DNA from: an uncultured Clostridia bacterium
GTDB lineage: Bacteria; Bacillota_A; Clostridia; Christensenellales; Aristaeellaceae
Direction of reading: 5' to 3'
Assembly: GCA_947165745.1 (NCBI GenBank)
Contig: CAMVBO010000160.1
Span: 1 to 5,139 of the forward strand
DNA: 5,139 nt
Under the pieces are notes generated by a model. It was not told the DNA's origin, ran no database searches, and saw only the letters and a program-made list of their open reading frames with translations. The position numbers and the translations under genes were made by a program. Of the stretch, positions 1 through 5,109 are shown one piece after another. How positions within the stretch are numbered: the first letter of the stretch is position 1; each line of letters opens with the position of its first letter.

Positions 1-788
1 GCGGCGCTGGCCATCCTGTCATGCTCGGCCTGGCTGAGCAGGTCGGCGGCCACTTCCCGGGGGTCGCTCCCTCCGTCGGCCACCACCAGGATCTCGCTGG
101 GCCCGGCGATCATGTCGATGGCCACCCGGCCGAACACCTGCTTCTTGGCCTCCGCCACGAAGGCGTTGCCGGGGCCGACGATCTTGTCCACGCAGGGCAC
201 GGTCTCGGTGCCCCAGGCCAGCGCGGCCACCGCCTGGGCGCCGCCCACCTTGATGACCCGGTCCACGCCGGCCACCTTCGCCGCGGCCAGTATGGCCGGG
301 TTCACGCTGCCGTCCCGGGCGGGGGGCGTGACCATCACGATCTCGCCGCAGCCGGCGATCTTCGCGGGGATGGCGTCCATCAGCACGGTGGAGGGATAGG
401 CCGCCGTGCCGCCGGGCACGTACAGCCCCACGCAGGACAGGGGCGTGACCTTCTGGCCCATCACCACGCCGTTCTTTTCGGCAATGATGAAGGAATTGCG
501 CACCTGCTTTTCGTGGAAGGCGCGGATGTTTGCCGCGGCGGTCTCCAGTACCTCGATAAACTCCGGCTCCACCTTCGCCATGGCCGCGTCGATCTCCTCC
601 GGGGAGACCTCCAGCGCTGTCAGATTCACCTTGTCAAACTTTGCGCAGTAGTCAAAAAGCGCAGCGTCGCCCCGCGCGCGCACGTCCGCGATGATCTCCC
701 GGACGACCCCGGCCACGTCCACCTCCGGCACGCTTCGGGCAAACACCTCGCTGGGGGAAACCTCGCTGTATTTCAGTATCTTCATCAT
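1..788 (-). CDS. hisD: Histidinol dehydrogenase, N-terminal 262 residues (3' end beyond the window)
   Basis: HisD oxidises L-histidinol to L-histidine in two NAD-dependent steps in the cytoplasm, the last reactions of histidine synthesis. I translated this frame by hand; it is open to the window edge. It shows family motifs in order: GLYVPGG (residues 121-127), GGAQAVAALA, IVGPGN, DMIAGPSE and LLSQAEHD near the end. Q253 and H256 of QAEHD match the zinc ligands Gln259/His262 of the E. coli enzyme with the same spacing. The catalytic Glu-His pair and the remaining zinc ligands would lie beyond base 1, so about 60% of a roughly 430-residue enzyme is present. The start ATG at 788 overlaps the hisG stop as ATGA, with AAGGAGG seven bases upstream. 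A second in-frame ATG at 785 is an equally plausible start that shortens the protein by one residue. The overlap implies co-transcription and translational coupling with hisG. Confidence 0.97.
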   Translation of the reverse strand, partial: MMKILKYSEVSPSEVFARSVPEVDVAGVVREIIADVRARGDAALFDYCAKFDKVNLTALEVSPEEIDAAMAKVEPEFIEVLETAAANIRAFHEKQVRNSFIIAEKNGVVMGQKVTPLSCVGLYVPGGTAAYPSTVLMDAIPAKIAGCGEIVMVTPPARDGSVNPAILAAAKVAGVDRVIKVGGAQAVAALAWGTETVPCVDKIVGPGNAFVAEAKKQVFGRVAIDMIAGPSEILVVADGGSDPREVAADLLSQAEHDRMASA

Positions 789-1417
789 AGTGAAACCTCC
801 TTCGCCAGGGCCCGCTGTATGGCCTCAATCTCAGCGGATTTGAACTTGAAGCTGGCCTTGTTGGCGATCAGCCGGGCACTGATGGGCACGATGGTTTCAT
901 AGGGCTCCAGATCGTTTTCCAGCAGTGTCTTGCCCGTCTCCACGATGTCCACGATCACGTCCGACAGTCCCAGGATCGGGGCGATCTCGATGGAGCCGTT
1001 CAGGTGGATGATGTCGATGTCCCGGCCCAGCCCGGCGTAGTATTCCCGGGCGATGCGGGCGAACTTGGTGGCCACCCGCAGCGTGCGCTCCGGGTTGTCG
1101 CGAAAGTCCTTCTTCGCGGCCACCGCCATGCGGCATTTGCCCACGTTGAGGTCGAGGAGCTCGTAGACCTCCGGCGCGTACTCCAGCAGGATGTCCTTGC
1201 CGGCCACGCCGATGTCCGCCGCGCCGCGCTCCACGTAGATGGCCACGTCCGAGGGCTTCACCCAGAAGTAGCGCACCCCGGCGGCCTCGTTTTCAAAGAT
1301 CAGCTTGCGGTTCGGCTCCAATATGGACGGGCACTCATAGCCCGCCGCCGCGAACATGCCGTATACCTTCTCGCCCAGCCGGCCCTTGGGCAGGGCGACG
1401 TTGACCATGGTCTTCAA
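785..1417 (-). CDS. hisG: ATP phosphoribosyltransferase catalytic subunit, short form
   Basis: HisG joins ATP and PRPP to give phosphoribosyl-ATP, the committed step of histidine synthesis. The 210-residue length and the absence of a C-terminal regulatory domain mark it as the short form, which needs HisZ for activity and histidine feedback. Visible motifs are ALPKGRL near the N-terminus (residues 8-14) and the PRPP-binding loop DIVETGKTL (157-165). The start is uncertain. A TTG at 1417 overlaps the hisZ stop and lies four bases after a run of eight G that can act as Shine-Dalgarno. An ATG at 1408 gives 207 residues beginning MVNVALPKGRL, but it lies 13 bases from that run. I give the longer form because of ribosome-site spacing. 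The gene is sandwiched between hisZ and hisD with overlapping ends, fitting one operon. The family call is secure; only the first three residues are in doubt. Confidence 0.96.
   Translation of the reverse strand: MKTMVNVALPKGRLGEKVYGMFAAAGYECPSILEPNRKLIFENEAAGVRYFWVKPSDVAIYVERGAADIGVAGKDILLEYAPEVYELLDLNVGKCRMAVAAKKDFRDNPERTLRVATKFARIAREYYAGLGRDIDIIHLNGSIEIAPILGLSDVIVDIVETGKTLLENDLEPYETIVPISARLIANKASFKFKSAEIEAIQRALAKEVSL
796..802 (-). promoter_or_regulatory. Ribosome binding site of hisD
   Basis: The minus strand reads AAGGAGG inside the last codons of hisG, seven bases before the ATG at 788 and ten before the ATG at 785. The spacing slightly favours the 788 start, which gives the ATGA overlap with the hisG stop codon. 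Confidence 0.8.
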
Positions 1418-2508
1418 TTCACCCCCCCCTGACGGTTGTCAAATTGCACGATTTCCCGATACCGCAGCTTCTCCGGCACGGCCTTTTGCGCGGTGACCCG
1501 CTTGCCCTGGCTGGTCAACTCGCGCACGGTCCTGGCCAGCGCGGCGGCGTCGTCGCCGTCCTTATAGATCAGCAGCGTGTCCACGTCGTAGGGATGTTCG
1601 CCGCCGTCCAGCCGCTCCAGCAGGTCCATGTAGATGGCAAAGCCGATGGCCCGGGCGGATTTGCCCATGCGCTGCATCAGCTTGTCGTACTGCCCGCCGG
1701 AGAGCACCGAGGCGGGGATGCCGTCGATGTAGCCCATGAACACGATGCCGTTGTAGTAGTTCATGTCGTTGACGATGGAGAAGTCCACCCCCACGCGGGT
1801 CAGCCCTTCCGCCGCCAGCGCGTCAGTCACGCTGCGCAGCTCGTCCAGTGCCGCCCTGGCCGCACCGCCGACGCAGTAGGGCGCGAGGGCAGGGAGGACA
1901 TCCCGCGCCGGCCCGTGGGCCGCGATCAGCGCGAGTATGCCGTCCAGGTTCCTGTCCGGGCACAGCTTGCGCACGCCATCGGCGTTCTTTTCGCCGATGC
2001 ACTTGAGTACGGCCTGGCGGGCGTCGGCGTCCAGCTCCAGCGCGTCCAGCAGCGCCGAGACCACGCCCATGTGGGAAAGGTCCAGCACGTAGCGCTCGTC
2101 GATCAGCCCCAGGCTGCGCGCCGCCAAAGAGATGACCTCGCACAGGTTGTACAGCCCCACGTCGCCGATGCACTCCAGCCCCGTCTGCATAATCTCCTTG
2201 AAGCAATGGGTGGAGCCGGACACGCGATAGACGTTTTCGTTGTAGTACAGCTTCTGCACGCAGCCGGGGGCCACCCGGGCGTTTTTGATGATGGACAGCG
2301 TCACGTCAGGCTTCAGGGCCATCAGCCGACCGTCGGTGTCGGTGAAGGTGATGATGCCGTCGGAGACGAGGAAGTCCTTGTTGCGCACGTAAAGGTCGTA
2401 CTCCTCGAATTTGCCCATCTTGAACTGGCTGTAGCCGTATTGGCGGTACAGGCCCCGCAGCGCGTACAGCACGCGCTCCTCCGGCTTCAGCGGATACTTG
2501 GCTTCCAT
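1414..2508 (-). CDS. hisZ: ATP phosphoribosyltransferase regulatory subunit (HisRS paralogue)
   Basis: HisZ is a catalytically dead relative of histidyl-tRNA synthetase that assembles with short HisG and carries the histidine feedback site. The 364-residue product has the class II synthetase core: GRLMALKPDVT (residues 60-70, motif 2 region), CFKEIMQTGLECIG (102-115), YYNGIVF (251-257) and GGQYD (271-275, equivalent to the GGRYD of synthetases), then a conserved AIGFAIYMDLLERL helix. After about residue 308 only a short alpha/beta segment remains. A full HisRS anticodon-binding domain is absent and the protein is shorter than a typical HisRS (about 420 residues), which argues against hisS. 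Adjacent short-form hisG confirms the assignment. The ATG at 2508 follows GGGAGG by five bases. The last codons run through a G8 tract, and the TGA overlaps the putative TTG start of hisG. Confidence 0.95.
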   Translation of the reverse strand: MEAKYPLKPEERVLYALRGLYRQYGYSQFKMGKFEEYDLYVRNKDFLVSDGIITFTDTDGRLMALKPDVTLSIIKNARVAPGCVQKLYYNENVYRVSGSTHCFKEIMQTGLECIGDVGLYNLCEVISLAARSLGLIDERYVLDLSHMGVVSALLDALELDADARQAVLKCIGEKNADGVRKLCPDRNLDGILALIAAHGPARDVLPALAPYCVGGAARAALDELRSVTDALAAEGLTRVGVDFSIVNDMNYYNGIVFMGYIDGIPASVLSGGQYDKLMQRMGKSARAIGFAIYMDLLERLDGGEHPYDVDTLLIYKDGDDAAALARTVRELTSQGKRVTAQKAVPEKLRYREIVQFDNRQGGVN

Positions 2509-2539
2509 AGCGGCCTCCCGTGGTTTGATTTGCTTTATT

Positions 2540-2568
2540 ATTTTAGCACGTTAGCACGATAAAGTCAA
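2540..2568 (-). promoter_or_regulatory. Probable main promoter of the his operon
   Basis: The minus strand carries TTGACT (-35, 2568-2563), a 17-base spacer and TAAAAT (-10, 2545-2540). Each hexamer differs from the sigma-A consensus at one position. Transcription would start near 2533 and leave a leader of about 25 bases before hisZ. That is too short for a T-box, attenuator or leader peptide, so control is more likely at initiation. Confidence 0.8.
2543..2558 (-). repeat. Perfect 8-bp tandem repeat in the his promoter, candidate operator
   Basis: CGTGCTAA occurs twice head-to-tail on the minus strand, filling most of the spacer and running into the -10 hexamer. A bound protein here would block RNA polymerase, so it is a natural repressor site. 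TrpR of E. coli binds its operator as tandem dimers about 8 bp apart, and TrpR-like regulators of his genes have been proposed in Firmicutes. The link to this site is inference only. Confidence 0.45.
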
Positions 2569-2598
2569 TTATGAGGACGTTAAATCCCAACTGACTTG

Positions 2599-2627
2599 AT
2601 TATACTGCATGCCGGCCACGGGTTAAA
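2599..2627 (-). promoter_or_regulatory. Possible second, upstream his promoter
   Basis: A perfect TATAAT (2604-2599, minus strand) lies 17 bases downstream of TTTAAC (2627-2622), a weak -35 matching consensus at three positions. There is no TG extension. If active, it would add a longer leader, with a start near 2592, and read through the main promoter into hisZ. Confidence 0.35.
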
Positions 2628-2653
2628 GCACGAATGCGTGAAAAGTGAGCCTC

Positions 2654-2684
2654 AAAAGGGGCTGTCTCATTTTGAGACAGCCCC
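2654..2684 (-). terminator. Rho-independent terminator of the SPFH-DUF4177 unit
   Basis: A perfect 12-bp stem (2658-2669 with 2673-2684) closes a three-base loop and, on the minus strand, is followed by TTTT. It begins five bases after the stop codon of the small gene. On the plus strand the stem is not followed by T, so it works in one direction, separating this unit from the his operon. Confidence 0.92.
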
Positions 2685-2689
2685 GTGCG

Positions 2690-2854
2690 TCAAATCTTCC
2701 GTCCCAGCGTCACGATCATCGGCGCGCTGTTCGCGGTGAACGATGCGCCGGAGACGACGCTGGTGGCGACGACCTGCCAGCCCTCGCTGGCCAGGACGTT
2801 GATGTCCTGCTCTGCGTCTTTCACGCAGGTGGTGATGACCTTGTACTCAATCAT
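2690..2854 (-). CDS. Small DUF4177-type protein, 54 residues
   Basis: This short gene encodes MIEYKVITTCVKDAEQDINV and then LASEGWQVVATS, ending GRKI. The pattern Tyr-Lys-Val near the N-terminus, a helix with spaced acidic residues, then LxxEGWxVV is what I know from DUF4177 proteins. These are compact domains of 50-70 residues with no established function. No signal peptide or membrane segment is visible, so it is probably cytoplasmic. The ATG lies one base after the TGA of the SPFH gene. Its ribosome site AAGGAGA sits inside that gene's last codons, eight bases from the ATG, so the pair should be translationally coupled. A strong terminator follows at once, making it the last gene of a two-gene unit. 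The family call rests on a short motif only. Confidence 0.8.
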   Translation of the reverse strand: MIEYKVITTCVKDAEQDINVLASEGWQVVATSVVSGASFTANSAPMIVTLGRKI

Positions 2855-2855
2855 G

Positions 2856-3752
2856 TCAGTTGTCTCCTTCTGTATTCGCGGTTCTGCCCAGCAGATCGGT
2901 CAGATTCATAATCGTGCCGCTGCCGCCCATGACGGTGGGCAGCTTGCCGTCCCAGCGCTCGGCCAGGGTGTTCTGAATGGTCTGCTCGGTCAGGTTGTTG
3001 TTGATGGACTCCAGCCGGTAGGCCTCGGCCTCGGCGGCCAGCTTCACGGCGTTGGCCTTGGCTTCCGCCTCGATCCGCAGCTTTTCCGCGGCGGCTTCCG
3101 CCTGCTTGATGGCCACCTGCTTCTCCCGCTCAGCCTGGGCGATGGCGGTCTCGTTTTCAGTGGCAGCCTTCTTGCGCACCTGCTCGGCCACCTGCTTGGC
3201 CTCCACGGCATTGATGAAATCGTCGGAGAAGTCGAAGTCGATGATGTTGAAGTCGGTGACGGTGATGCCCATGCCGGTCAGCTTGGCGTCCAGCTCGTCC
3301 CGCATCTTGTCGGAGCTCTCGGCGCGCTTGCTGATCAGTTCCTCGGCGGTGTACTGAGCGGAGACGCTCTTCAGCGCCTCGTGGGTGGCGGGCACGATGA
3401 CGTTCTGCTCAAAGGCCGTGCCGTAGCTCTTGTACACCGAAAAGCTGCTCTCCGGGCGCAGGCGATAGTTCACGGCCAGCTTGGCCGATACGGTCTGTAT
3501 GTCCTTGGAGAAGGCTTCGGTGTTCAGCTCCAGCTTCTGCACCCGGTTGTCCAGGCTGACGATCTCCTGCACGAAGGGGATGTGCATGTGCGTGCCTTCG
3601 GAAAGGGTCACGCCGTCCTGCACCTTGCCGAGGGTGAGCAGTATGCCGGTGGAGCCGACGGGCACGCGAGCGAAGCTGTTGGCCAGCAGAATCGCGAGCG
3701 CCACGATGATGACGACGGCGACGACGCCGTGCTTTGCCAGCTTTTTGAACAT
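2856..3752 (-). CDS. Prohibitin-like SPFH (band 7) membrane protein
   Basis: The 298-residue product has a short basic N-terminus (MFKKLAKHG), one hydrophobic helix at about residues 9-28, and the start of an SPFH domain, VPVGSTGILLTLGKV. The domain continues with GTHMHIPFVQEIVSLDNRVQKLE. The SPFH/prohibitin core ends near FNIIDFDFSDDFINAVEAKQVAEQ. An Ala/Glu/Lys-rich coiled coil of about 70 residues follows, then a polar tail. Length and layout fit prohibitin-family proteins, which form large oligomeric rings or cages on the membrane and often control proteases. HflC is a relative, but no hflK partner is adjacent, so I do not use that symbol. The upstream in-frame ATG at 3866 is rejected: it would cross the promoter and leader hairpin, whereas the ATG at 3752 has GGAGG eight bases upstream. 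It shares a unit with the DUF4177 gene. Confidence 0.93.
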   Translation of the reverse strand: MFKKLAKHGVVAVVIIVALAILLANSFARVPVGSTGILLTLGKVQDGVTLSEGTHMHIPFVQEIVSLDNRVQKLELNTEAFSKDIQTVSAKLAVNYRLRPESSFSVYKSYGTAFEQNVIVPATHEALKSVSAQYTAEELISKRAESSDKMRDELDAKLTGMGITVTDFNIIDFDFSDDFINAVEAKQVAEQVRKKAATENETAIAQAEREKQVAIKQAEAAAEKLRIEAEAKANAVKLAAEAEAYRLESINNNLTEQTIQNTLAERWDGKLPTVMGGSGTIMNLTDLLGRTANTEGDN

Positions 3753-3760
3753 TTGTGATT

Positions 3761-3765
3761 CCTCC
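3761..3765 (-). promoter_or_regulatory. Ribosome binding site that fixes the SPFH gene start
   Basis: GGAGG on the minus strand is eight bases upstream of the ATG at 3752. It supports this start over the in-frame ATG at 3866, which would add 38 residues of unlikely sequence. Confidence 0.85.
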
Positions 3766-3780
3766 GTTTCTTTTGTTGGA

Positions 3781-3797
3781 CAGGGCCCATCGCCCTG
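3781..3797 (-). other. Small hairpin in the leader of the SPFH mRNA
   Basis: CAGGGC and GCCCTG form a perfect 6-bp stem around a five-base loop, placed between the predicted transcription start (about 3801) and the ribosome site. It lies almost at the mRNA 5' end, where such hairpins often protect transcripts from decay. No T-run follows, so it is not a terminator. Confidence 0.5.
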
Positions 3798-3807
3798 CGA
3801 CGGGATT

Positions 3808-3836
3808 ATTATACCAAATTGGTGGGGCAGGGGAAG
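3808..3836 (-). promoter_or_regulatory. Extended -10 promoter of the SPFH-DUF4177 unit
   Basis: The minus strand reads TGGTATAAT (3816-3808): a perfect -10 hexamer with the TGn extension. A -35 is poor (CTTCCC at 17 bases or TTCCCC at 16), as is common for extended -10 promoters. The start should fall near 3801, about 49 bases before the ATG. Confidence 0.75.
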
Positions 3837-3847
3837 CGTTTTTTCAT

Positions 3848-3887
3848 AAAAACCCGCTCCGAACATCCAAAATGTCGCGGGGCGGGT
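3848..3887 (-). terminator. Second of two tandem intrinsic terminators
   Basis: Bases 3852-3861 pair with 3878-3887 over 10 bp (one G-T), and an inner ACAT/ATGT stem caps the hairpin. On the minus strand the stem runs straight into TTTTT. It sits 35-40 bases upstream of the SPFH -10 element and would stop any transcript that escapes the terminator at 3898-3929. Confidence 0.75.
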
Positions 3888-3897
3888 ACGTATTTAC

Positions 3898-3929
3898 AAA
3901 AACGCGGCCCCGGACGCTCGGGGGCCGCG
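3898..3929 (-). terminator. First of two tandem intrinsic terminators
   Basis: A perfect, very GC-rich 9-bp stem (3903-3911 with 3921-3929) around a nine-base loop is followed on the minus strand by TTTTTGTAAATA. It would end transcripts coming from the membrane-protein gene at 4115-4954 or from the structured element at 3938-4105. Confidence 0.88.
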
Positions 3930-3937
3930 CCAGATCG

Positions 3938-4105
3938 CTGACAAAGCCCGCAAACGCAGAAATATCCTGAAAATGGTCTGCTTGGAGGAATTTCCTGCTT
4001 CCTGTATCAGAACAGCCTGCAAACTCGGTGACTTACGTCTGTGTAAGCGCCCTCATTTGCAGGCTGTTCTTCCTTGCCTTGCAGGCTTTCTCAACGGCCT
4101 GTCAG
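3938..4105 (-). other. Structured intergenic element: candidate noncoding RNA, 3' UTR structure or dispersed repeat
   Basis: No convincing gene lies here, but the segment is packed with complementary stretches. A 15-bp perfect stem (4009-4023 with 4056-4070) contains a smaller CTTAC/GTAAG hairpin (4032-4036 with 4043-4047). Around it, 3943-3954 can pair with 4078-4089 over 12 positions, all matched in minus-strand RNA if two G-U pairs are allowed. Outside that, 3938-3942 pairs with 4101-4105. A further GCAGA/TCTGC stem (3956-3960 with 3977-3981) fits within the 3' arm. The motif AGCC(T/C)GCAA occurs four times, twice in each orientation. It begins 9 bases after the stop codon at 4115 and is followed 8 bases on by an intrinsic terminator, as expected for a minus-strand RNA. 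I see no separate promoter. I do not recognise a known RNA family; a palindromic dispersed repeat is an equal alternative. Confidence 0.5.
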
Positions 4106-4114
4106 GATGTTGGA

Positions 4115-4954
4115 TTATTCGTGATCCACCGTGTTCACGGGGGTGATCACCTTGCCGTCCAGGATGGTGAAGCTCACATCGCCGCCGAAGGGATAGTAGG
4201 CGAAGGTGGGCTTCTTCGCGCCGTCGGGCACATAGCCGACCACCAGGGCCAGGGAGTAGATGCCCTCCTGATACTGGCTCACATTCAGGGTGATCTGATA
4301 GTCGCTGGCAGTGGCGTTCTGGCAGACCGCGCCACTGTGCGGGAGCCCGGAAGCGCCGTCCACCAGGGGCAGCTCGTAACCGACCCTCTGGCCGGAGGCC
4401 ACCTGGGTCACCACCAGCCAGCTCTTGGCCTGGGCGCCGTCAAAGCCCTCCACGTCCACATAACCATAGCCGCTGACGACCATCAGCTGGTTGTCGTCGG
4501 GGGAGGAGACGTAGCAACCGGTGATGCCGGTCTTGCCGTTCTCAGAGGCGGTGGAAGGCAGGTTGGGCAGGTTGGTCATCGGCACGGCCGCGGAACCCGC
4601 GGGCAGCGGGGTGGGCTCGGGCGTCGGCTCGGGCGTGGGCTCGGGGGTGGGTTCGGGCGTCGGCTCGGGGGTGGGCTCGGGCGTGGGCTCCGGCGTGGTG
4701 GTCAGATCCACCTCGTCCTCGGGCAGGTCAAACTCCGAACCGCCCTCATCCGGCTCCTCCTCGGGCAGCTCCGGCTCCGGCGTGGTCTCCACATAGGGAC
4801 GCATCGTGGTCTCGGGGTCCACCTGGTCGGAGTAGTCCAGCTTTGCCAGCGCGAAATAAATCACGGCCAATATGATGAACAGTATGATCAAACCAATGAT
4901 GAAATAGAGCACGGCAAGGCCCTTGGCCTCGCGCTTGCGACCCTTCTTTAGCAT
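4115..4954 (-). CDS. Single-pass membrane protein with acidic linker and TPEP-repeat stalk; function unknown
   Basis: The 279-residue product begins with a basic stretch (MLKKGRKREAKG), followed by one strongly hydrophobic helix at about residues 13-37, so the N-terminus should stay inside and the rest outside. An acidic Pro/Glu/Asp-rich linker (about 40-86) leads into seven TPEP units and a TPLP (87-118), an extended spacer typical of surface proteins crossing a Gram-positive wall. The remaining 160 residues look like a compact beta-rich domain with two cysteines (GCYVSS and GAVCQN) that could form a disulfide. I do not recognise this domain, and there is no LPXTG signal. The ATG at 4954 has GGAGGG seven bases upstream; the TTG at 4969 is rejected because it overlaps that site. 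The gene has its own promoter and appears monocistronic. A cell-surface role is inference from architecture. Confidence 0.88.
   Translation of the reverse strand: MLKKGRKREAKGLAVLYFIIGLIILFIILAVIYFALAKLDYSDQVDPETTMRPYVETTPEPELPEEEPDEGGSEFDLPEDEVDLTTTPEPTPEPTPEPTPEPTPEPTPEPTPEPTPLPAGSAAVPMTNLPNLPSTASENGKTGITGCYVSSPDDNQLMVVSGYGYVDVEGFDGAQAKSWLVVTQVASGQRVGYELPLVDGASGLPHSGAVCQNATASDYQITLNVSQYQEGIYSLALVVGYVPDGAKKPTFAYYPFGGDVSFTILDGKVITPVNTVDHE
4601..4696 (-). repeat. Eight 12-bp units encoding the TPEP stalk
   Basis: Seven consecutive TPEP codon units (4613-4696) are followed by one TPLP unit (4601-4612). Units differ at synonymous third positions (ACG/ACC, CCC/CCG, GAG/GAA), so the array has been stable long enough to drift while the amino acids were kept. 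Length could still vary between strains by recombination. Confidence 0.95.
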
Positions 4955-4961
4955 GTCCAGT

Positions 4962-4967
4962 CCCTCC
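4962..4967 (-). promoter_or_regulatory. Ribosome binding site that fixes the TPEP-protein start
   Basis: GGAGGG on the minus strand lies seven bases before the ATG at 4954. The in-frame TTG at 4969 overlaps this site and so cannot use it. Confidence 0.85.
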
Positions 4968-5015
4968 AAATCATTGCGTGAATCCAGTTATGGCTTTCCT
5001 ATCATAGCAACCATA

Positions 5016-5045
5016 ATCATAATTCACCCGCAGTGGCCTTGTCAA
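5016..5045 (-). promoter_or_regulatory. Promoter of the TPEP-repeat membrane protein gene
   Basis: The minus strand has a perfect TTGACA (5045-5040), an 18-base spacer and TATGAT (5021-5016). The start would be near 5009, giving a leader of about 55 bases. A second TATGAT at 5006-5001 has no matching -35. I found no operator-like palindrome. Confidence 0.75.
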
Positions 5046-5086
5046 TGACTATGGGGGAAATGTAGAAATAAAGTTACAATATAAGA

Positions 5087-5109
5087 GGGAACAGGGGACG
5101 GGGAACAGG
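5087..5109. repeat. Short direct repeat in the right-hand intergenic DNA
   Basis: GGGAACAGG occurs at 5087-5095 and 5101-5109, separated by GGACG. It lies in a purine-rich stretch upstream of the membrane-protein promoter. I see no gene from 5046 to the window end and cannot give this repeat a function. Confidence 0.5.

Noticed and set aside
21..902. A 293-codon plus-strand open frame opposite hisD and hisG
   Set aside because: It spans the hisG-hisD junction in antisense and reads as His/Gly/Ala-rich sequence; the minus strand carries clear HisD motifs throughout.
1444..2562. A 372-codon open frame on the plus strand opposite hisZ
   Set aside because: It is antisense to a secure gene, has His/Val/Gln-rich low-complexity composition typical of reversed GC-rich codons, and lacks a ribosome site.
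2685..3758. A 357-codon plus-strand open frame opposite the SPFH gene
   Set aside because: It crosses the terminator, the DUF4177 gene and the SPFH coiled coil; its Leu/Gly/His-rich product is a mirror of that coding bias with no recognisable domain.
3753..3866. N-terminal extension of the SPFH protein to the ATG at 3866
   Set aside because: The extra 38 codons cover the promoter -10 element and leader hairpin, and the internal ATG has an ideal ribosome site followed by a normal membrane-anchor sequence.
3755..3970. A 71-codon plus-strand frame covering the tandem terminators
   Set aside because: It is composed mainly of terminator and promoter sequence of the minus strand and shows no ribosome site or family motif.
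4009..4070. The 15-bp hairpin as a terminator of the membrane-protein gene
   Set aside because: Neither strand has a T-run after the stem, and the loop is 32 bases with its own inner hairpin; the terminator at 3898-3929 fits better.
3938..4105. Insertion-sequence remnant or CRISPR repeat
   Set aside because: There is no transposase fragment or clear target-site duplication, and the repeats are inverted and unevenly spaced rather than a regular repeat-spacer array.
4521..4796. A plus-strand frame encoding Gly-Val-Gly-Ser repeats
   Set aside because: It is the antisense reading of the TPEP repeat array and has no independent support.
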